From positions 98,533,912-98,597,911 of the forward strand of contig CM043963.1 of NCBI GenBank assembly GCA_014529385.2: 64,000 bases of DNA, in the 5' to 3' direction. A program made the translations under genes and the position numbers. The DNA comes from Adiantum capillus-veneris. Its lineage: Eukaryota; Streptophyta; Polypodiopsida; Polypodiales; Pteridaceae. The notes beneath the pieces are model-generated. The model did no database searches. It had not been told where the DNA came from and saw only the letters and a list, made by a program, of their open reading frames with translations. Each line of letters opens with the position of its first letter. Positions within the stretch are counted from its first letter, which is position 1. Positions 1 through 16,260 of the stretch are shown here, one piece after another.

Positions 1-123
1 TATCTTTGCCAGAATATATGTAAAACCACCCCCAATAGGTCACGAAAGAAGGGCTAGGTCTAAGTGTGGTCTTTTGTAAAGAAAAATTAAAAAAAAAACA
101 AGAGTACTAGAGTAACACAGTGT

Positions 124-126
<3 letters not shown>

Positions 127-215
<89 letters not shown>
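127..215. repeat. (TG)n microsatellite
   Basis: An uninterrupted TG dinucleotide run of about 89 bases. It lies just beyond the 3' end of the minus-strand Penelope-like element, so it reads as (CA)n in the orientation of that element. A similar tract lies at the other end of the element. Confidence 0.97.
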
Positions 216-217
<2 letters not shown>

Positions 218-234
218 CCGCCCTAACCCAGGTG

Positions 235-283
235 CCATACACAATGGGTTGGTAGTAGGCCCATTGTGTATGGGCCTACTACC
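235..283. repeat. two overlapping inverted repeats (mutually exclusive hairpins)
   Basis: Two perfect inverted repeats overlap. A 14-base arm at 235-248 pairs with 260-273, and a 13-base arm at 251-263 pairs with 271-283. They share sequence, so only one can fold at a time. The structure sits between the last codons of the Penelope-like reverse transcriptase and the terminal CA tract, where a 3' UTR would lie. Confidence 0.85.
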
Positions 284-1307
284 TTATTAGAGAAATGAGA
301 TTCTCTTGTTTAAAGTGTAACCCAGGCCAACTATGCTTGGTGAGAGCATGTGTAATAATGTTGCAAACATGGTTTCTGTTAAACCCGTTAAGGCAATACT
401 TTCTGATTAGTAGATTAACCTCCTCCCAGGCAAGAAAAGAATTAAAGAAATAATAGTAAATTAAGTGTAGCAGGCTGATACATGAGCTAATAGTAGCCTT
501 GTGAGGCCTATTGCTATTATTTTTTATGAATTCCACAAGTGGTAGTTTCAGGGGATCTCTTTTCCAAACAAACCTTAGGTCATACCCACCGACAAACGGG
601 ATATGAAGGGAGATAGAAAGGTTAAGGAATTGAACTGATGTGCAAAAAGACCCATTGGGTGTGATGATCTCATGTAAAGATGTGGGTTCAATTTTAAGGC
701 AGTGAGGATAAATCTGACAAATTTTTTTGAGGAAGTCTCTATTGTTGACACTAAGTAAGTCATCCATATATCTATAGGTATGTATGAGCTGTGAAAGATT
801 ATTTTTGCATGATTCCATGGTTTTGAGAAACCAATTGTTTTCAAAGAAAGCAAGGTAAATATGACACATAAGTGGAGAACAAAAGAATCCCATGGGGATA
901 CCTAGGCATTGGTTGAAGCATAGACCGCCGAAAACTATAGTGCAGTTACAAAGCAGCCAGGAGATGTAATAGCAAAGCTTAGCTTCATTGGAGTGTAAGG
1001 AGTGTAGGGAGTGAGTTTTTTTTATCCACGTAGGTTTTTTGGAAAGAGAGATGTAAAAATGTTTCCTCTTTCTAGCATTGGAGAAAGCCATTTTAATCAC
1101 CTTGGCAAGAATGGTCTTAAGGCCGAGATCCCCTTCAAGGGGAATGTTTTCGTAGCATTGTGTAATGTCTGCAGTAAAAATGTGGAAGATTTGCTGAGGA
1201 AGATTAAGCGAGACTTCTGTAAAGTTTCTTGTAAGCCAAAAGGGATTGTACTGAATATGTAAGAAGTCTTGGCAGATTTTTATGTTTGGTGGCACAAATA
1301 AGCTCAA
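279..1307 (-). pseudogene. Penelope-like reverse transcriptase, palm and thumb
   Basis: An open frame of about 340 codons. Near its N-terminus, FTADITQCYENIP carries the first catalytic aspartate (motif A). GIPMGFFCSPL is the motif B equivalent, and YRYMDDLLSV holds the catalytic YxDD. Downstream, FLNLSISL and a long basic helical region match the thumb of Penelope-like enzymes and differ from LTR, LINE and group II intron enzymes. This part is intact, but the fingers region upstream is in other frames with stops, so the whole is a pseudogene. It would have synthesised cDNA by target-primed reverse transcription. Confidence 0.75.
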
Positions 1308-2022
1308 ATTCGGCTAGTATAAGGTCAAGGCATAACGTAATATCCTTGGTGATATCAATAAAAATACTATTGGAAGCATCAAATATCCATCTGAACTTAT
1401 GCTTATGAATTTTATAGGTGGGAAATAATACAGGTAACTTAGTGTTCAGTATAGGGTAGCCTAGATTCCCTAAGTGTTTTGCAATATTATCGATAACTGT
1501 TTGTAGTGGAGACTTAATACTACAGAATTCCTTTCCAGATACTCAATCGTGAGCGACCTTCCAAGCAAGGTATTTGCATATAATAGTGGGACTGTTAGAG
1601 CTTTTGTCAAGCCCAACAACAAACCATTTATCAGAGATTTTTTGAAAATCAAAAGCTAGTTGAGATGTAAGCCCTGCAGGATTCATCAGAGGATAACCAT
1701 TTTCTAGGTAGTTGTGATATTTTTTGAAGGAAGCATTCCTTCACAACTTCCCTTAAGTCCGGTAGGACTGTCATCTCTAGTTGGAGAGCACTGACAAGGT
1801 CAGTGAGGCACCTTAGTATAGTTGATAGAGCAAGGTAGGGGTTTTTGGGAAAGTTAGGTATATGATTGAGCCCTTTGGCCAAGATTCTATGTATTTTAGT
1901 ATTTCCAATAATGCTAAGATCACAAGTACAAACATGTTTACCATATGCTTCAAAATTCCTGCAAAAGGTGGTAAATTGAAAGCATGTACAATGGGAAATA
2001 GAATTTTGTCAAAGAAAGTCAT
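1270..2022 (-). pseudogene. Penelope-like reverse transcriptase, fingers region (frameshifted)
   Basis: The minus strand near 1270-1486 encodes the conserved block LPVLFPTYKIHKHKFRWIFD, typical of the N-terminal fingers of Penelope-like enzymes. It is in a different frame from the palm, so a frameshift lies near 1270-1310. Further upstream, 1470-1652, 1649-1882 and 1813-2022 are short open pieces in alternating frames that I read as the same protein decayed. No single start codon can be defended. Confidence 0.55.
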
Positions 2023-2239
2023 TACTGTAAACTAAATTCTTTATGGGATGTTGATACTTCCATCCTATGAGTATATTGTCGAGTAATTTGTGATTGCCAG
2101 AAAACAGTTCAAATCACTCACAAAAAAGTTATTTTGGTTGAATCCAATCGAGGAGTACATTGTGAAAGAGACAGTGTATGTAGATGAATCCATTGTCTGG
2201 ATCCACTTTGCCGAGAGTTCTTCTTCCGAAAGGGCTTGT

Positions 2240-3835
2240 AGTAACCTACAATATTACCAAGGATTACATTTCAGCGAAATTCCTGATGGGGGGAATCCTT
2301 CCTCTACCCCTTGTGTAGCTACGAGCTTTTCCTCGGTAAGAGGATGAGCTAGGTGTTAGAAAGGAAGTGAAGGAGTTGGGGGTAGTCAAAGAGTTGGGTC
2401 TTTTACGAGCAGGGGAGTCGTCCTCATCAATAACTAGTGATGATCTTAACACCTTTAAAGTTAGCATAAGTAGTTAAGTAAATTCCAGGTTCATCAGATT
2501 TTAACTCCTTCAGGATATCCAGCATTAGTCCACGAGAAAGATGTTAAAGGCAATCTGCGAAATTACAACTTGCTTAGCTTGGCCACCTAACCAAGAGAAA
2601 ATGAGGGAGAGATGAAAATCCACAAGTTTTTCTAGGAGAGTAAGTCCAGATGGTTGAGAATAAACCAAATGGTATGATCGAACCACATGATGCTGGATTT
2701 ACAAGAGGCTTTAGGGCCAAGAAATCTGCAGGCACATTTTACATAAGGTCAAAAGACATTCTAGATGGATTCAGTGTAAAAATCCGGATTACTCTTGGCA
2801 AATTCCATGTTTCCTTTGGTACGGATGTAGAGGCCGGTATTGGAGGGGCATTTGGAGTGGTCAATGAGACTGAGGTTGAAGGGTGCTTTGATAAGCTCCC
2901 CTTTGTCCCTCCTTTTAAAATCTTGATTCTGCAGTCTTCCACAATAAAGGTAGGGAGATTGGCAAGGTAAACCCAAGTTTCACTCAAAATGGGTGCTAAG
3001 AATGCTTTTATGGGCAAGACCCAAAGCTGATGGTCAACCCCAAGGGATTCAATCTCAATTTGTCTGACAAGTAAGACATGAAAAACTTTGGATATTGTAG
3101 GCACCATCTCCAGGAGGCTAGAGTCATTGAGGGAACAAAGATTACTCTAAAATTCCTTAACTGCTTCAAGGGCTGCACTATCCCAACAAAAGATTCCACC
3201 AGTTTGTGGAATAGTTGGAGTAGCTGGTGTATAGACAAAAGAGGGATTGAGACCACATAACTTCTTTAGAAAGTTAGACAAATCAGCACCAGAGGAAGAA
3301 AATAAGGCAAGCTCCTGTTGGTATTGTGAGGAAAGTAGGGGAAGCTGTGCTATGTATTGCGTAATTAAATTCACCCCTTCCATGGAGTCTTTATCCAGAG
3401 TAGCCAAAATTTTGACCCAATTTTTAAAAGACAACATATGTAAGACATATAATTTCTTGTCAGAGGTAAGAGCTGAGTCATATATTAGTTGAGAAGCATC
3501 CAAGCTGCTAATACATCTGAGTACAAGAGATGCGGCCACTAAGAGGGGCTCCGAGGTCAATTCCAATCCATATGAGAGAGCAAGAGTCTCCAATTTTTCA
3601 AAAAAAGTGTAGTGAGGTTTTACTTATACTTACCGCAGTAAGTAATACAATCTTTGGCTTTCCTAGAGAGGAAGGGTCTAGTTCTAACTGCCAAATCATT
3701 CTTTGGCTTATGGTCCTTAAGGTATAGCTTAATCTGTTCGAGAATCTTTGCATGATTCTCAGGGTTGTGTTTAGTGCTCATGCGGGCTGTCTTTCTATTG
3801 GGTATGCAGTCCTGAAAAAGGAACATTAGAAACAT
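2240..3835 (-). pseudogene. N-terminal region of the Penelope-like element, unrecognised domains
   Basis: Several open stretches on the minus strand lie upstream of the reverse transcriptase: 3620-3835, 3147-3593 (148 codons), 2739-3107 and 2264-2467. The last is rich in Ser, Arg and Lys and looks like a linker. A plausible start is the ATG at 3781, within the 3620-3835 stretch. I recognise no domain. By position this is the N-terminal extension that many Penelope-like elements carry. The assignment rests on strand, position and the flanking microsatellites only. Confidence 0.4.
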
Positions 3836-3879
3836 AAATAAAAGTCAAAACAGTAACTGTAGTTTTGGGCCTGCAAACC

Positions 3880-4041
<162 letters not shown>

Positions 4042-4106
4042 TGTTTGATTGCGCCTGCGGGCTGGCTATGTACGTAGAGAATGAGAAAGGGAGAGAGAGA
4101 GAGTGT

Positions 4107-5625
<1,519 letters not shown>

Positions 5626-5684
5626 TTAGCCCTCCCCTTTTGGTTAGAGGCATTCATGTCTCTAGCCCTGCCTTTGATTCTTCT

Positions 5685-6734
5685 TCAACTGATCCGTAGG
5701 ATCCGATATCGAGTTGCCTTCTGAACTAGCCATTCCATTTGGCCATTGGTGAGATTTCTGGGATATCCATGAATCTGCAACAGGTCCGGATGATAGCATG
5801 CTCCTTGGAATAGTGCGGGCTGATTAAATGGGAAGCCCATGGCTTCCAGAACTTTATGCCAGTGTCCTCCTGGATCCCATGTAAAGAATAGGATCATTAT
5901 CTGCAGTGTCTGGACAATAAAATTTGCATGCCAAATAGGACCAAATTTGTAACCACTAGTAGCGAGAGGAAAAATGATCATATTGGCTCGTGCAAAGGCA
6001 AAACTAAAAATTATGATTTCTAAGAGTGTGCCAAGAATCCACCATATATGGCCGCCTTGTTGGTGTGGTGAGCTCCATTTGTCTTCAAAATCTTGCTTGC
6101 TGTCGCGACTAGAAAGACCGGCAAGCATATCATGCGCCTCTTGGGTGTGCTCAAACATGTTAGTTGTCTTTTTTGATGTTGATAATGAGCCACATACCTT
6201 GCGGCTTAAATACAAGCGTAATCCACTCATCTCTCTCCAAAGAGAGGATGAACTATTTGAAAAAAATTGCACCAAATTGGGGATGAGGCCTTTATTCTTG
6301 CATTCTATCAATTTTTTGTCTATCCATGGCTCCTTAACTTTTACCTCCATGTTGATCTTACCTCTATATGTCCTAGTGGTTAACCATAGCCATAGGTCTG
6401 ATGTATCCCATGCAAACAAAATGCTACATTGTGGAGGAGTTTGGAACATCCTTAAAAGGTTGGCAACATGTCGATCATCAAATTTACTCTGAACACCCTC
6501 ACATAAACTGGAGGCATTACCCATCTCCCAGTTTATAACACCTTTCAGTAGACTAGAGGCATTACCCATCTCCAAGTCCATGACACTACACGATAAAGTC
6601 TTGCTCGGCTGCCAAGCCTTTGGAACAATATCCACCTCAAAACCTTCATTCATACTTACCTCTTCGGTATGGTCCTCTGGTGAAACTTCCTTGATGTAGG
6701 ATGCCTTTAGCTTGTTACACTGTTCTTGGTCCAT
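5685..6734 (-). CDS. unrecognised 349-codon ORF with hydrophobic segments
   Basis: A long uninterrupted frame starting MDQEQCNKLK. Two hydrophobic stretches in the C-terminal half (around residues 230-255 and 270-290) could span a membrane. A short internal duplication repeats EMGNASSL within about 16 residues and reflects a 47-base tandem repeat near 6504-6598. It lies directly downstream of gag-like debris on the same strand, so it could be an accessory ORF of a retroelement that has lost pol. That is inference; I see no family motif and no envelope hallmark. It may not be expressed. Confidence 0.35.
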   Translation of the reverse strand: MDQEQCNKLKASYIKEVSPEDHTEEVSMNEGFEVDIVPKAWQPSKTLSCSVMDLEMGNASSLLKGVINWEMGNASSLCEGVQSKFDDRHVANLLRMFQTPPQCSILFAWDTSDLWLWLTTRTYRGKINMEVKVKEPWIDKKLIECKNKGLIPNLVQFFSNSSSSLWREMSGLRLYLSRKVCGSLSTSKKTTNMFEHTQEAHDMLAGLSSRDSKQDFEDKWSSPHQQGGHIWWILGTLLEIIIFSFAFARANMIIFPLATSGYKFGPIWHANFIVQTLQIMILFFTWDPGGHWHKVLEAMGFPFNQPALFQGACYHPDLLQIHGYPRNLTNGQMEWLVQKATRYRILRIS

Positions 6735-7177
6735 GCCGGTGCAAGGTTTCTGTTTCCAAAGCCCTCCCCTTTGCTTGATACGTTGTCCATTTTCAGCAAA
6801 GCCTTGCTAGCAGGCTGGTCTTCTCCTCTTGTATCTTCCATGCTCTTTGCATTTCTCTTACTCTGACGAGGCTTGATCAACACTTTACACCTTCTTACCC
6901 TTATTGCCCAATGATGTTGATTGATCGCTTTGGTGTCTATTTCATCCAAGATTAGAGATGTACTAACATTTGTAACACGATCTTCTAACATTTGTAACAG
7001 GGTAGCTTGGGGCAAAGCAATGTACCAAGACTTGGCCTCTACTTTCATCAGTAGAGGAAAGATTCATAGTTGTGAGGAATCATCATCCTTGTTGGGAATC
7101 ACACAAGCGATGTCAAAGTCGGTGGTGATGTCTTCTCCCTTTTTTCCACTGAATGTGGGAAAAGAGACACTTGCCAT
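6709..7177 (-). pseudogene. retrotransposon gag-like N-terminal domain
   Basis: From an ATG at 7177 the minus strand reads MASVSFPTFSGKKGED, and a little further FPLLMKVEAKSWY. This is the layout of a retrotransposon gag domain (a PxFxGKxGED opening followed by an LxxxA..WY helix). An in-frame TGA at 7064-7066 separates the two blocks. After it the frame stays open to 6709 and runs into the unrecognised ORF at 5685-6734. Gag would form the particle shell, and the stop makes this copy non-functional as written. Confidence 0.6.
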
Positions 7178-7610
7178 GGTAGTAACTCAATGAGCAGGAA
7201 ATTGCAAACCCTTTTCTTTTTTAAAAATAATATATCACAAATGACTCAGCGGCTTATAGCGGCTTTCTTACAGGGTTGGGTGGATAGATTTAAACAGAAG
7301 CTAAGAGGGTCGCAAAGCTAGAACAAAATAAAGATGCTTACATCAAAACAGTGGTAGTAATCAAGAAGGGGTAAGATGATGGGATGTGGAGATCTAAGGA
7401 TTTCAACCAGCATTTTTGCTCCAAATAGGAAAACAATCTTTTGCTGGTAGAATATCTTCCTATCAATATATACATTTACATGCATGTGTTGCAAGGAACG
7501 GAAAGGAAAGACTTCTGGCCTATTGTTATTATCCATGTCGGGTGTAGGGAACTCATTACTAGATATGCATATCTTAAGTGCTGACAAGGTGACACCTTCA
7601 CCACACGCCT

Positions 7611-8178
7611 CTACCTCCTATTGAAGTCCACACAATCCTCCACATTAGGTTCAAAACAGACTGGGCGAGAAGAGTCTACCTCAATCGGCTTCCCATTTTG
7701 CATGCGGTGGTGACGCTTGGGTGGCCGAACTTCATTTGAACTCTCTAGGCCATGAGAGAGCGTAGGCCCTCTTGCGTCCACCAAATTATTTAGGCTTTGT
7801 GGCTTGGACTTTGTGATTGATGTAGCTGACGACTCTTCTCTGACCGTTGGAGAGAAAACTCTTGGTGCCACACAAAATCTTATTGACGTGAGAGTGTTGT
7901 GGTTTTCAGAAGCAAAACTCACCGTTCTTTCTTCACCTCCTCTGTTGGCATTCATTGATAGAATGCTTAGGTTGATAGCAGTGATAACATTTCGTGGCCC
8001 TCCCACTTGATGCTCTTGATTTGCGATTAGCACGAACAATGCGAGATGGGGAGCTTACCTCTTGGATATTGATGACGCTACAACCTAGTAATAGCACTTC
8101 AATGAAGGCAGTCATTGCTTCTTCAGTCTCTTCTTGTTCCATTCTCCAATTGGAGAATTCTTGCAGCCATTCGTCCAT
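7611..8178 (-). pseudogene. gag-like zinc-knuckle (CCHC) ORF, frameshifted
   Basis: The frame from 8178 to 7933 ends with CYHCYQPKHSINEC, a C-x2-C-x4-H-x4-C zinc knuckle used by retroelement gag proteins to bind RNA. A second frame (8039 to 7611) then continues, rich in Ser, Arg and Lys, so a single frameshift near 7935-8035 is likely. It lies upstream of, and on the same strand as, the gag N-terminal domain at 7177. That order is inverted for one gag protein, so two separate element fragments, or a rearrangement, are more likely. No protease or polymerase follows. Confidence 0.5.
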
Positions 8179-8179
8179 G

Positions 8180-8404
8180 ATTGACGATGTGCGTTGTTTT
8201 TAGCATTGTAAACTGAAGGTTTTTGAGAATCCGTTCTTAGTAGGGGCACCAAATGACAAGTGCAAAGCGCAAAACGGACCCCGACGGCCTCTACGCTAGG
8301 ACCGTGCACGCCGAGCCCATCACAAGAAATAAAAAGGGGCACCACCTAGCCTTGAGCGGCTAGGACGCGGACAATAGTGATTTAAAATGGCACAAATACT
8401 GCAC

Positions 8405-8458
<54 letters not shown>

Positions 8459-9388
8459 GAGAGAGACGTAGGTGATGAAAACCCCTCGGGATGTGAGGGA
8501 AACTTTATTCAAAGCAATATTTACAAAAACCTTAGTTTCGGCGAGATGGCGACTCTAGTGACAGAGAGAGATAGTGAGAGACAGTGAGAGATAGAGGACC
8601 TATAGTACGTTCTCTAGAGAAAATCCCATATACATGGAGGTTCTACTCTTTGTGTGTGGCGACCCTTGGAGTCAGGGTGTGTGCACAGCTTCCTTCTCAT
8701 ATTGCTAACTTCCCAAGCCCAGGTGCTCAAGTGCCGCCCCAAAATGCTACACCACTCTCCCAGAGTGCTCTCCCAAAATGCTTCCCCCCCCCCTTGATAG
8801 TGACCTCTGAGTGCCCTTTTATAGGTGCATGCTGCATTATTTTAGGATACTCTGATTAGGTTAGGGCCCTAACCAAGAGAGACAAACCAAGGAGTTGGGT
8901 CCCAGATGGTTAACTCTTGCTTTGTGTTAGGGGAATTTTAAAATGATATCTCCTAGGTGGGCCTTTGTGACCATCACCTAGAGAGAAGTGGCAATATACA
9001 ATGGGTTTTTATACAAGATTTTGTCTTGAGAACGGGGAAAATAGATTACCTTATGGATATTTACTGTGGAGATGTGTCGTGGCCGAGATGCGGGTGAATT
9101 GTGGGCTTCGTTGGTGCATTGGTGTAGCGCGTTCGCCGATTTTGGGGCCGGTCGGGGCATGCCTTCGACGTCACTTCTTGACTTGGCATCGCTATCGCAT
9201 GATTTGGCCATCCTTCTTCGTCGATATCGAACTTCTTCTTGATTTTTTTTACTTTTTATGGGTGCGTATGGTGTGCGTGTACTGTGTGTTTGATTGTGTG
9301 CGTGCACGTGTGCGCGTTATGTAAGTGCTCATGAATGTATGTGCATGTGTGTACGGAAAGAGAGTGGGAGATGCGTGAGATTGGAGTG

Positions 9389-9437
<49 letters not shown>

Positions 9438-9442
9438 GTAGT

Positions 9443-9475
<33 letters not shown>

Positions 9476-9668
9476 CGACAAGAGTGTGTGCGAAAACGAG
9501 AGAGAGAAAAGTATATTTGATTTATATTTTATAATTTTACGTGCTTGGCTTGTTCGGCTACAGTGAATGAGGGGAAGAGAGAGGACGTGAGCGAGCAAGG
9601 AAGGATGGCGAGAGGCTGAGGGGATGGGGTGAGTGTGTGTGCATCTGTGTGTGTCTGTGTGTGTGTAT

Positions 9669-9690
<22 letters not shown>
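8180..9690. other. non-coding stretch with one (GA)n run
   Basis: I see no supported gene here. A GA run occupies 8408-8455. Short runs of TG and GA begin near 9393, leading into the modular repeat. The segment 8210-8400 has the look of retroelement terminal sequence, but I could not pair it with a partner copy. Confidence 0.6.
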
Positions 9691-11183
<1,493 letters not shown>

Positions 11184-11284
11184 GAGTAAAGGCAGGTTCT
11201 TTCAAGCCAGTCTCAGGTGGTGGGGAGAACCCATCTCCAAATCTTGCAGGTAAGCTTGGTTTAACGTGTAGTAGTGGGTGATGG

Positions 11285-11926
11285 TTACTTTTCTTCTAAT
11301 CTTTCCACCATCTTTAGTGTATCAATTCTGCTTTTTATTCTATACAATCCAGTGATACATTGGTGTTGTAAGAAGGCCTCATTAACTTGGGAGTCGATCG
11401 ATGCATCCTTGACCAAGTGATATGCATCCCATCTTCCAAACCATTTCTTGATGTCTAGCATCCACCCCGAACTTAGTATTTTGCTCTTGCATGTCTTTTG
11501 GACCTTTTGACTTGCTTCATATGCGATTCTAGGAAGTCGATACAAAGGGCTACATTATGTCTTAAGCATGTACTCCACAACCCTCTGCATGCCCAAGACC
11601 TCAATAGGAAGCGATCCGAACTCAAGAAGTAAGAGCATGTAGGGTGTTTGTGTCTTAACTTGGAGAAAGTTGGTGAGAAAACGCTTTTGGACATTCTCAA
11701 ACTCTTTCCAAGTAGACTTCTTAGTGCTACCACCCCACACCTCCACTCCATAAAGAAGCACCGGTGTCACCAATGTGTCAAAGAGGTACTTTTTGAGAGC
11801 CCAACACTTGATCTCTCCACCATTGCACATATTCTCAAATGCATAATAATCCCTCTTTCCGGCTTCCAAGCGACGCATTGCGCAATCCTTCCATTTATGA
11901 TTGGATGGAACCTCAAGGCCTTGCAA
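11285..11926 (-). pseudogene. LINE-A ORF2 C-terminal tail
   Basis: After a frameshift near 11913-11926 the frame continues with WALKKYLFDTLVTPVLLYG and EVWGGS, the thumb-like segment that follows the palm in many LINE enzymes. It stops at 11555-11557 and continues in the same frame to 11285. No RNase H domain or zinc-binding cluster is visible. That sets LINE-A apart from LINE-B, which has one. Confidence 0.7.
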
Positions 11927-13259
11927 GGTACTTGAAGCTATCTACCACTTCAAGTTGCTCATTGTTGTATACAATGCATGGATTTTTGTCATTGAGGGTA
12001 TTTACAAGCATAACCTTGGTTTTGGATCCATTGACGATCAACCCGCTATGTATGCAAAAGCGTTCCAAGACACTCATAAGCTTTTGTGCATCTTCTAAGG
12101 TATGTGCCAAGAGCACTACATCATCGGCATAAAGCAAAAGCATGATCACCGCATTTCCAATCTTAACCTCTTCTATGCCTTCTTGTTGCATAAAATCGAG
12201 AACCATGCATTCCAATTCATCAATGAGTAGCCCAAAGAGGGTTGGGGAAAGTGGGCATCCTTGTTTGACACCAATGGTGCTTGCAAAAAATTCTGAAAAT
12301 CCATCTCTCATACGTAGTCGACATATAACTTTTTGGTAGATGCGAAAGACTGCATGCATAAATTCTCTCGGCACTTGAAGGCTTTGCATACGTCTCCAAA
12401 TATTTCCTCGTGGTACCATGTCAAAAGCTTTCTTGAAATCCACAAAGCAACAATACAACTTTATTCCTTTCAATGGAGACGCTTTCATAAGAACTCGAAG
12501 AGTAACAAGGTGATCAATAGTGCTATGATGCTTTTGAAAACCTGCTTGGCCTAGGGCACTTTTGCCGTTCTTTTCAGCCCATTCACTTATCTTCATCTCC
12601 ATGATACATCCAAATAACTTTGCCATCAAAGAACCAACCATTATAGTGCGATAGTTGTTCACATTGTTTACATCTCCTCCTTTGTGCAAAGGTTTGATCC
12701 AATTTGCAGTCCAATCATGAGGCATGCCATGCTGAAGTGCAAGGTTAAACATATCACGTATCCAATATCGTGTTTTCTTGCTTGTCCATTTAATCATTTC
12801 AGCCTTGACACCTTGAAGGTCCCCTGCCTTGCGAGTAGCAAGTTTCTCAAGCGCACAACATACATCTTCAATGGTAAAGAAGGGAGTCATAAGCGGAAGG
12901 GAGCTACAACACTCCATTTTATCAACATTGGGTTGCTCATAGAAGTTCTTGTAATGCATATGCATACCCTCAAGAGTCAAGTCACCAAATCTCTCAACAC
13001 GCTTGCCTTTTAGATTTTGCCAAAACTTTGCCACATGCATGTGCTTTTCTTGTGCTAAAAGTTGTTTTTTGACTTCCCACCTTCTCCTCTTTTTCTGAAC
13101 AAGTGCTTTATATGTGTGTGAACGTTCCAAGTAAACTTCCTTGTCTTTGCTTGCATCCAACCTTAGCAAGTGTTTTCGGGCTTGACTACATTCCATAGCA
13201 AACCATTTCTTCTTGGTGCTACCCTTTTTAGACCTTTTGCAAGACATGTGTTTCACCAA
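11913..13259 (-). pseudogene. LINE-A ORF2 reverse transcriptase
   Basis: A 448-codon open stretch with the motifs of a non-LTR reverse transcriptase: FVDFKKAFDMV (motif A), GVKQGCPLSP (motif B) and YADDVVLLA (motif C with both catalytic aspartates). The upstream region is basic and helical. All active-site residues are intact, so the damage lies at the boundaries: an in-frame stop 31 bases upstream and a frameshift at the end. Confidence 0.9.
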
Positions 13260-13289
13260 AAAGCATTCCTTCGCACAAGAGCAAATTAC

Positions 13290-14284
13290 TTATTTGAAAA
13301 CTTTCCACTTGCATTCTAATGTTGGACTCTCTTGATGCTCTATCATGCTTAACATTTGGTCCACCATATCAGCATATATAGGTGCTCGTTTGAAGTCTAG
13401 ACGTAGGTACGAATGATTCACATCATGATTGGAGGCTACATGCTCGGGTCTTTTACCACACTTGAGATCAATACATAGCATCCTATGATCCGATTCCAGA
13501 TTCCATTCACCAAGTGTAAAGCTTTGTATGCATTCTAGAGTGGCTTCCGAAGACAACATATAATCAATCACGCTATCACCATTGTGTTTTCTACATGTAA
13601 AGTCATTGGTGCCTTTCCATAAAGATACACCATTTGCAATGAGCATTCGGGTACTATTGCACATATGTAGAAGTGACTTTCCATAGTTATCCAATTCTTT
13701 TGCATCATTAGAACTTCGATTATACATGTATGAGTCATCCATTCTTCTTGAGACATGCGGCATGTCAACTTGTTGTGTGTCGCGTTGTAACATATTTGTG
13801 CGAGCATTCATGTCTCCAAAGACAATGACTTCACCATGGTCCTTGTAATGAAAAATGTCTTCCTCTAGTTCAAAAAAGGGTTGATCTCTATCCATATCCA
13901 AGCGAGCATAAAAGTTAGAGTCATAGTGAGGAATGTAACAACCAACCACAAACATGACTTGACCATTTGGTGGGCTGATTTTCAGCCATAAATAGCGTTT
14001 ATACTTATCTTCTTTGACAATGGAAACATCTTTCAACCCTTTTTGATCGTACATGCTACGTCTCCTTGGCCTCTACGTTGCTTTGCATTTTTGGCCCACA
14101 TCAAAGAATGCACATCATATTTGTCAAATCCAAGAATTCGTTGCGCATCATGCTCCCATGTTTTGACAAGAAGTCTCACATCGGAGTCATTGGTAAGCTT
14201 ATCAATGCCAATTCCCACATTCCATGGATAGCCATTACAATTCCAAAAGCTTATTTGCAAGCGTGAGTTGGCCTCATAGATCAT
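13290..14284 (-). pseudogene. LINE-A ORF2 endonuclease domain
   Basis: Two overlapping frames make an apurinic/apyrimidinic-like endonuclease. The N-terminus has SFWNCNG (metal-binding Asn). The middle has GDMNAR with the catalytic Asp and Asn, and the C-terminal half has SVIDYMLSS and SDHRML with the catalytic Asp-His pair. The frame shifts near 14033-14054. This enzyme would nick the target to prime reverse transcription. The terminal stop at 13290 is in the same frame as the reverse transcriptase that follows, so the two were one polyprotein. Confidence 0.85.
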
Positions 14285-14423
14285 GTGTCCCTATTTGTTG
14301 GGTGCACTTGCATCCTCCTCAAGTGACTTTTCTTCTTGAGATGACACCTTGACCTTCTTGGTTCCACCATAAAAATAATTCCAACAGAGTTTAAAGATCT
14401 ACTTGGCCAAGACTTGAAGTTGC

Positions 14424-16099
<1,676 letters not shown>

Positions 16100-16100
<1 letters not shown>

Positions 16101-16260
16101 CACACCTTTACCAACAAGTATTTCTTTTTTTTTGCAAAACTCACAATTGTGAGTGGATAGTATTAAGAACAGAAATATACACCAATCCTCGAGCTCAGAC
16201 CGAGCCTTGAGGGTCAAAGGATTATAAGTTATCTGCTTTGCAAAGACACCACTCCTACTC
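16100..16260 (-). mobile_element. LINE 3'-end fragment with terminal palindrome
   Basis: On the minus strand the 16-base palindrome ACTCACAATTGTGAGT (16139-16154) is followed by GCAAA and an A-rich tail (a T run on the plus strand at about 16125-16133). The adjoining sequence resembles that at 18130-18210. I read it as the 3' UTR and tail of a truncated non-LTR element. Confidence 0.55.

Larger units (their letters stand above)
11285..14284 (-). mobile_element. LINE-A, non-LTR retrotransposon, decayed
   Basis: A minus-strand LINE with an apurinic-type endonuclease followed by a reverse transcriptase and a C-terminal tail. ORF2 covers the whole stretch but is interrupted by a frameshift near 14033-14054, an in-frame TAA at 13290-13292, a frameshift near 11913-11926 and a stop at 11555-11557. 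No ORF1 is evident upstream. The 3' side runs into modular repeat copy B at 11183, so no clean poly(A) or target duplication could be assigned. Confidence 0.85.

Noticed and set aside
5685-6734. Retroviral envelope
   Set aside because: There are hydrophobic segments, but no signal peptide, cleavage site, cysteine pattern or adjacent pol supports it.
9001-9324. ORF of 107 codons as a gene
   Set aside because: It has no recognisable domain, and it ends in TG-rich sequence next to the modular repeat.
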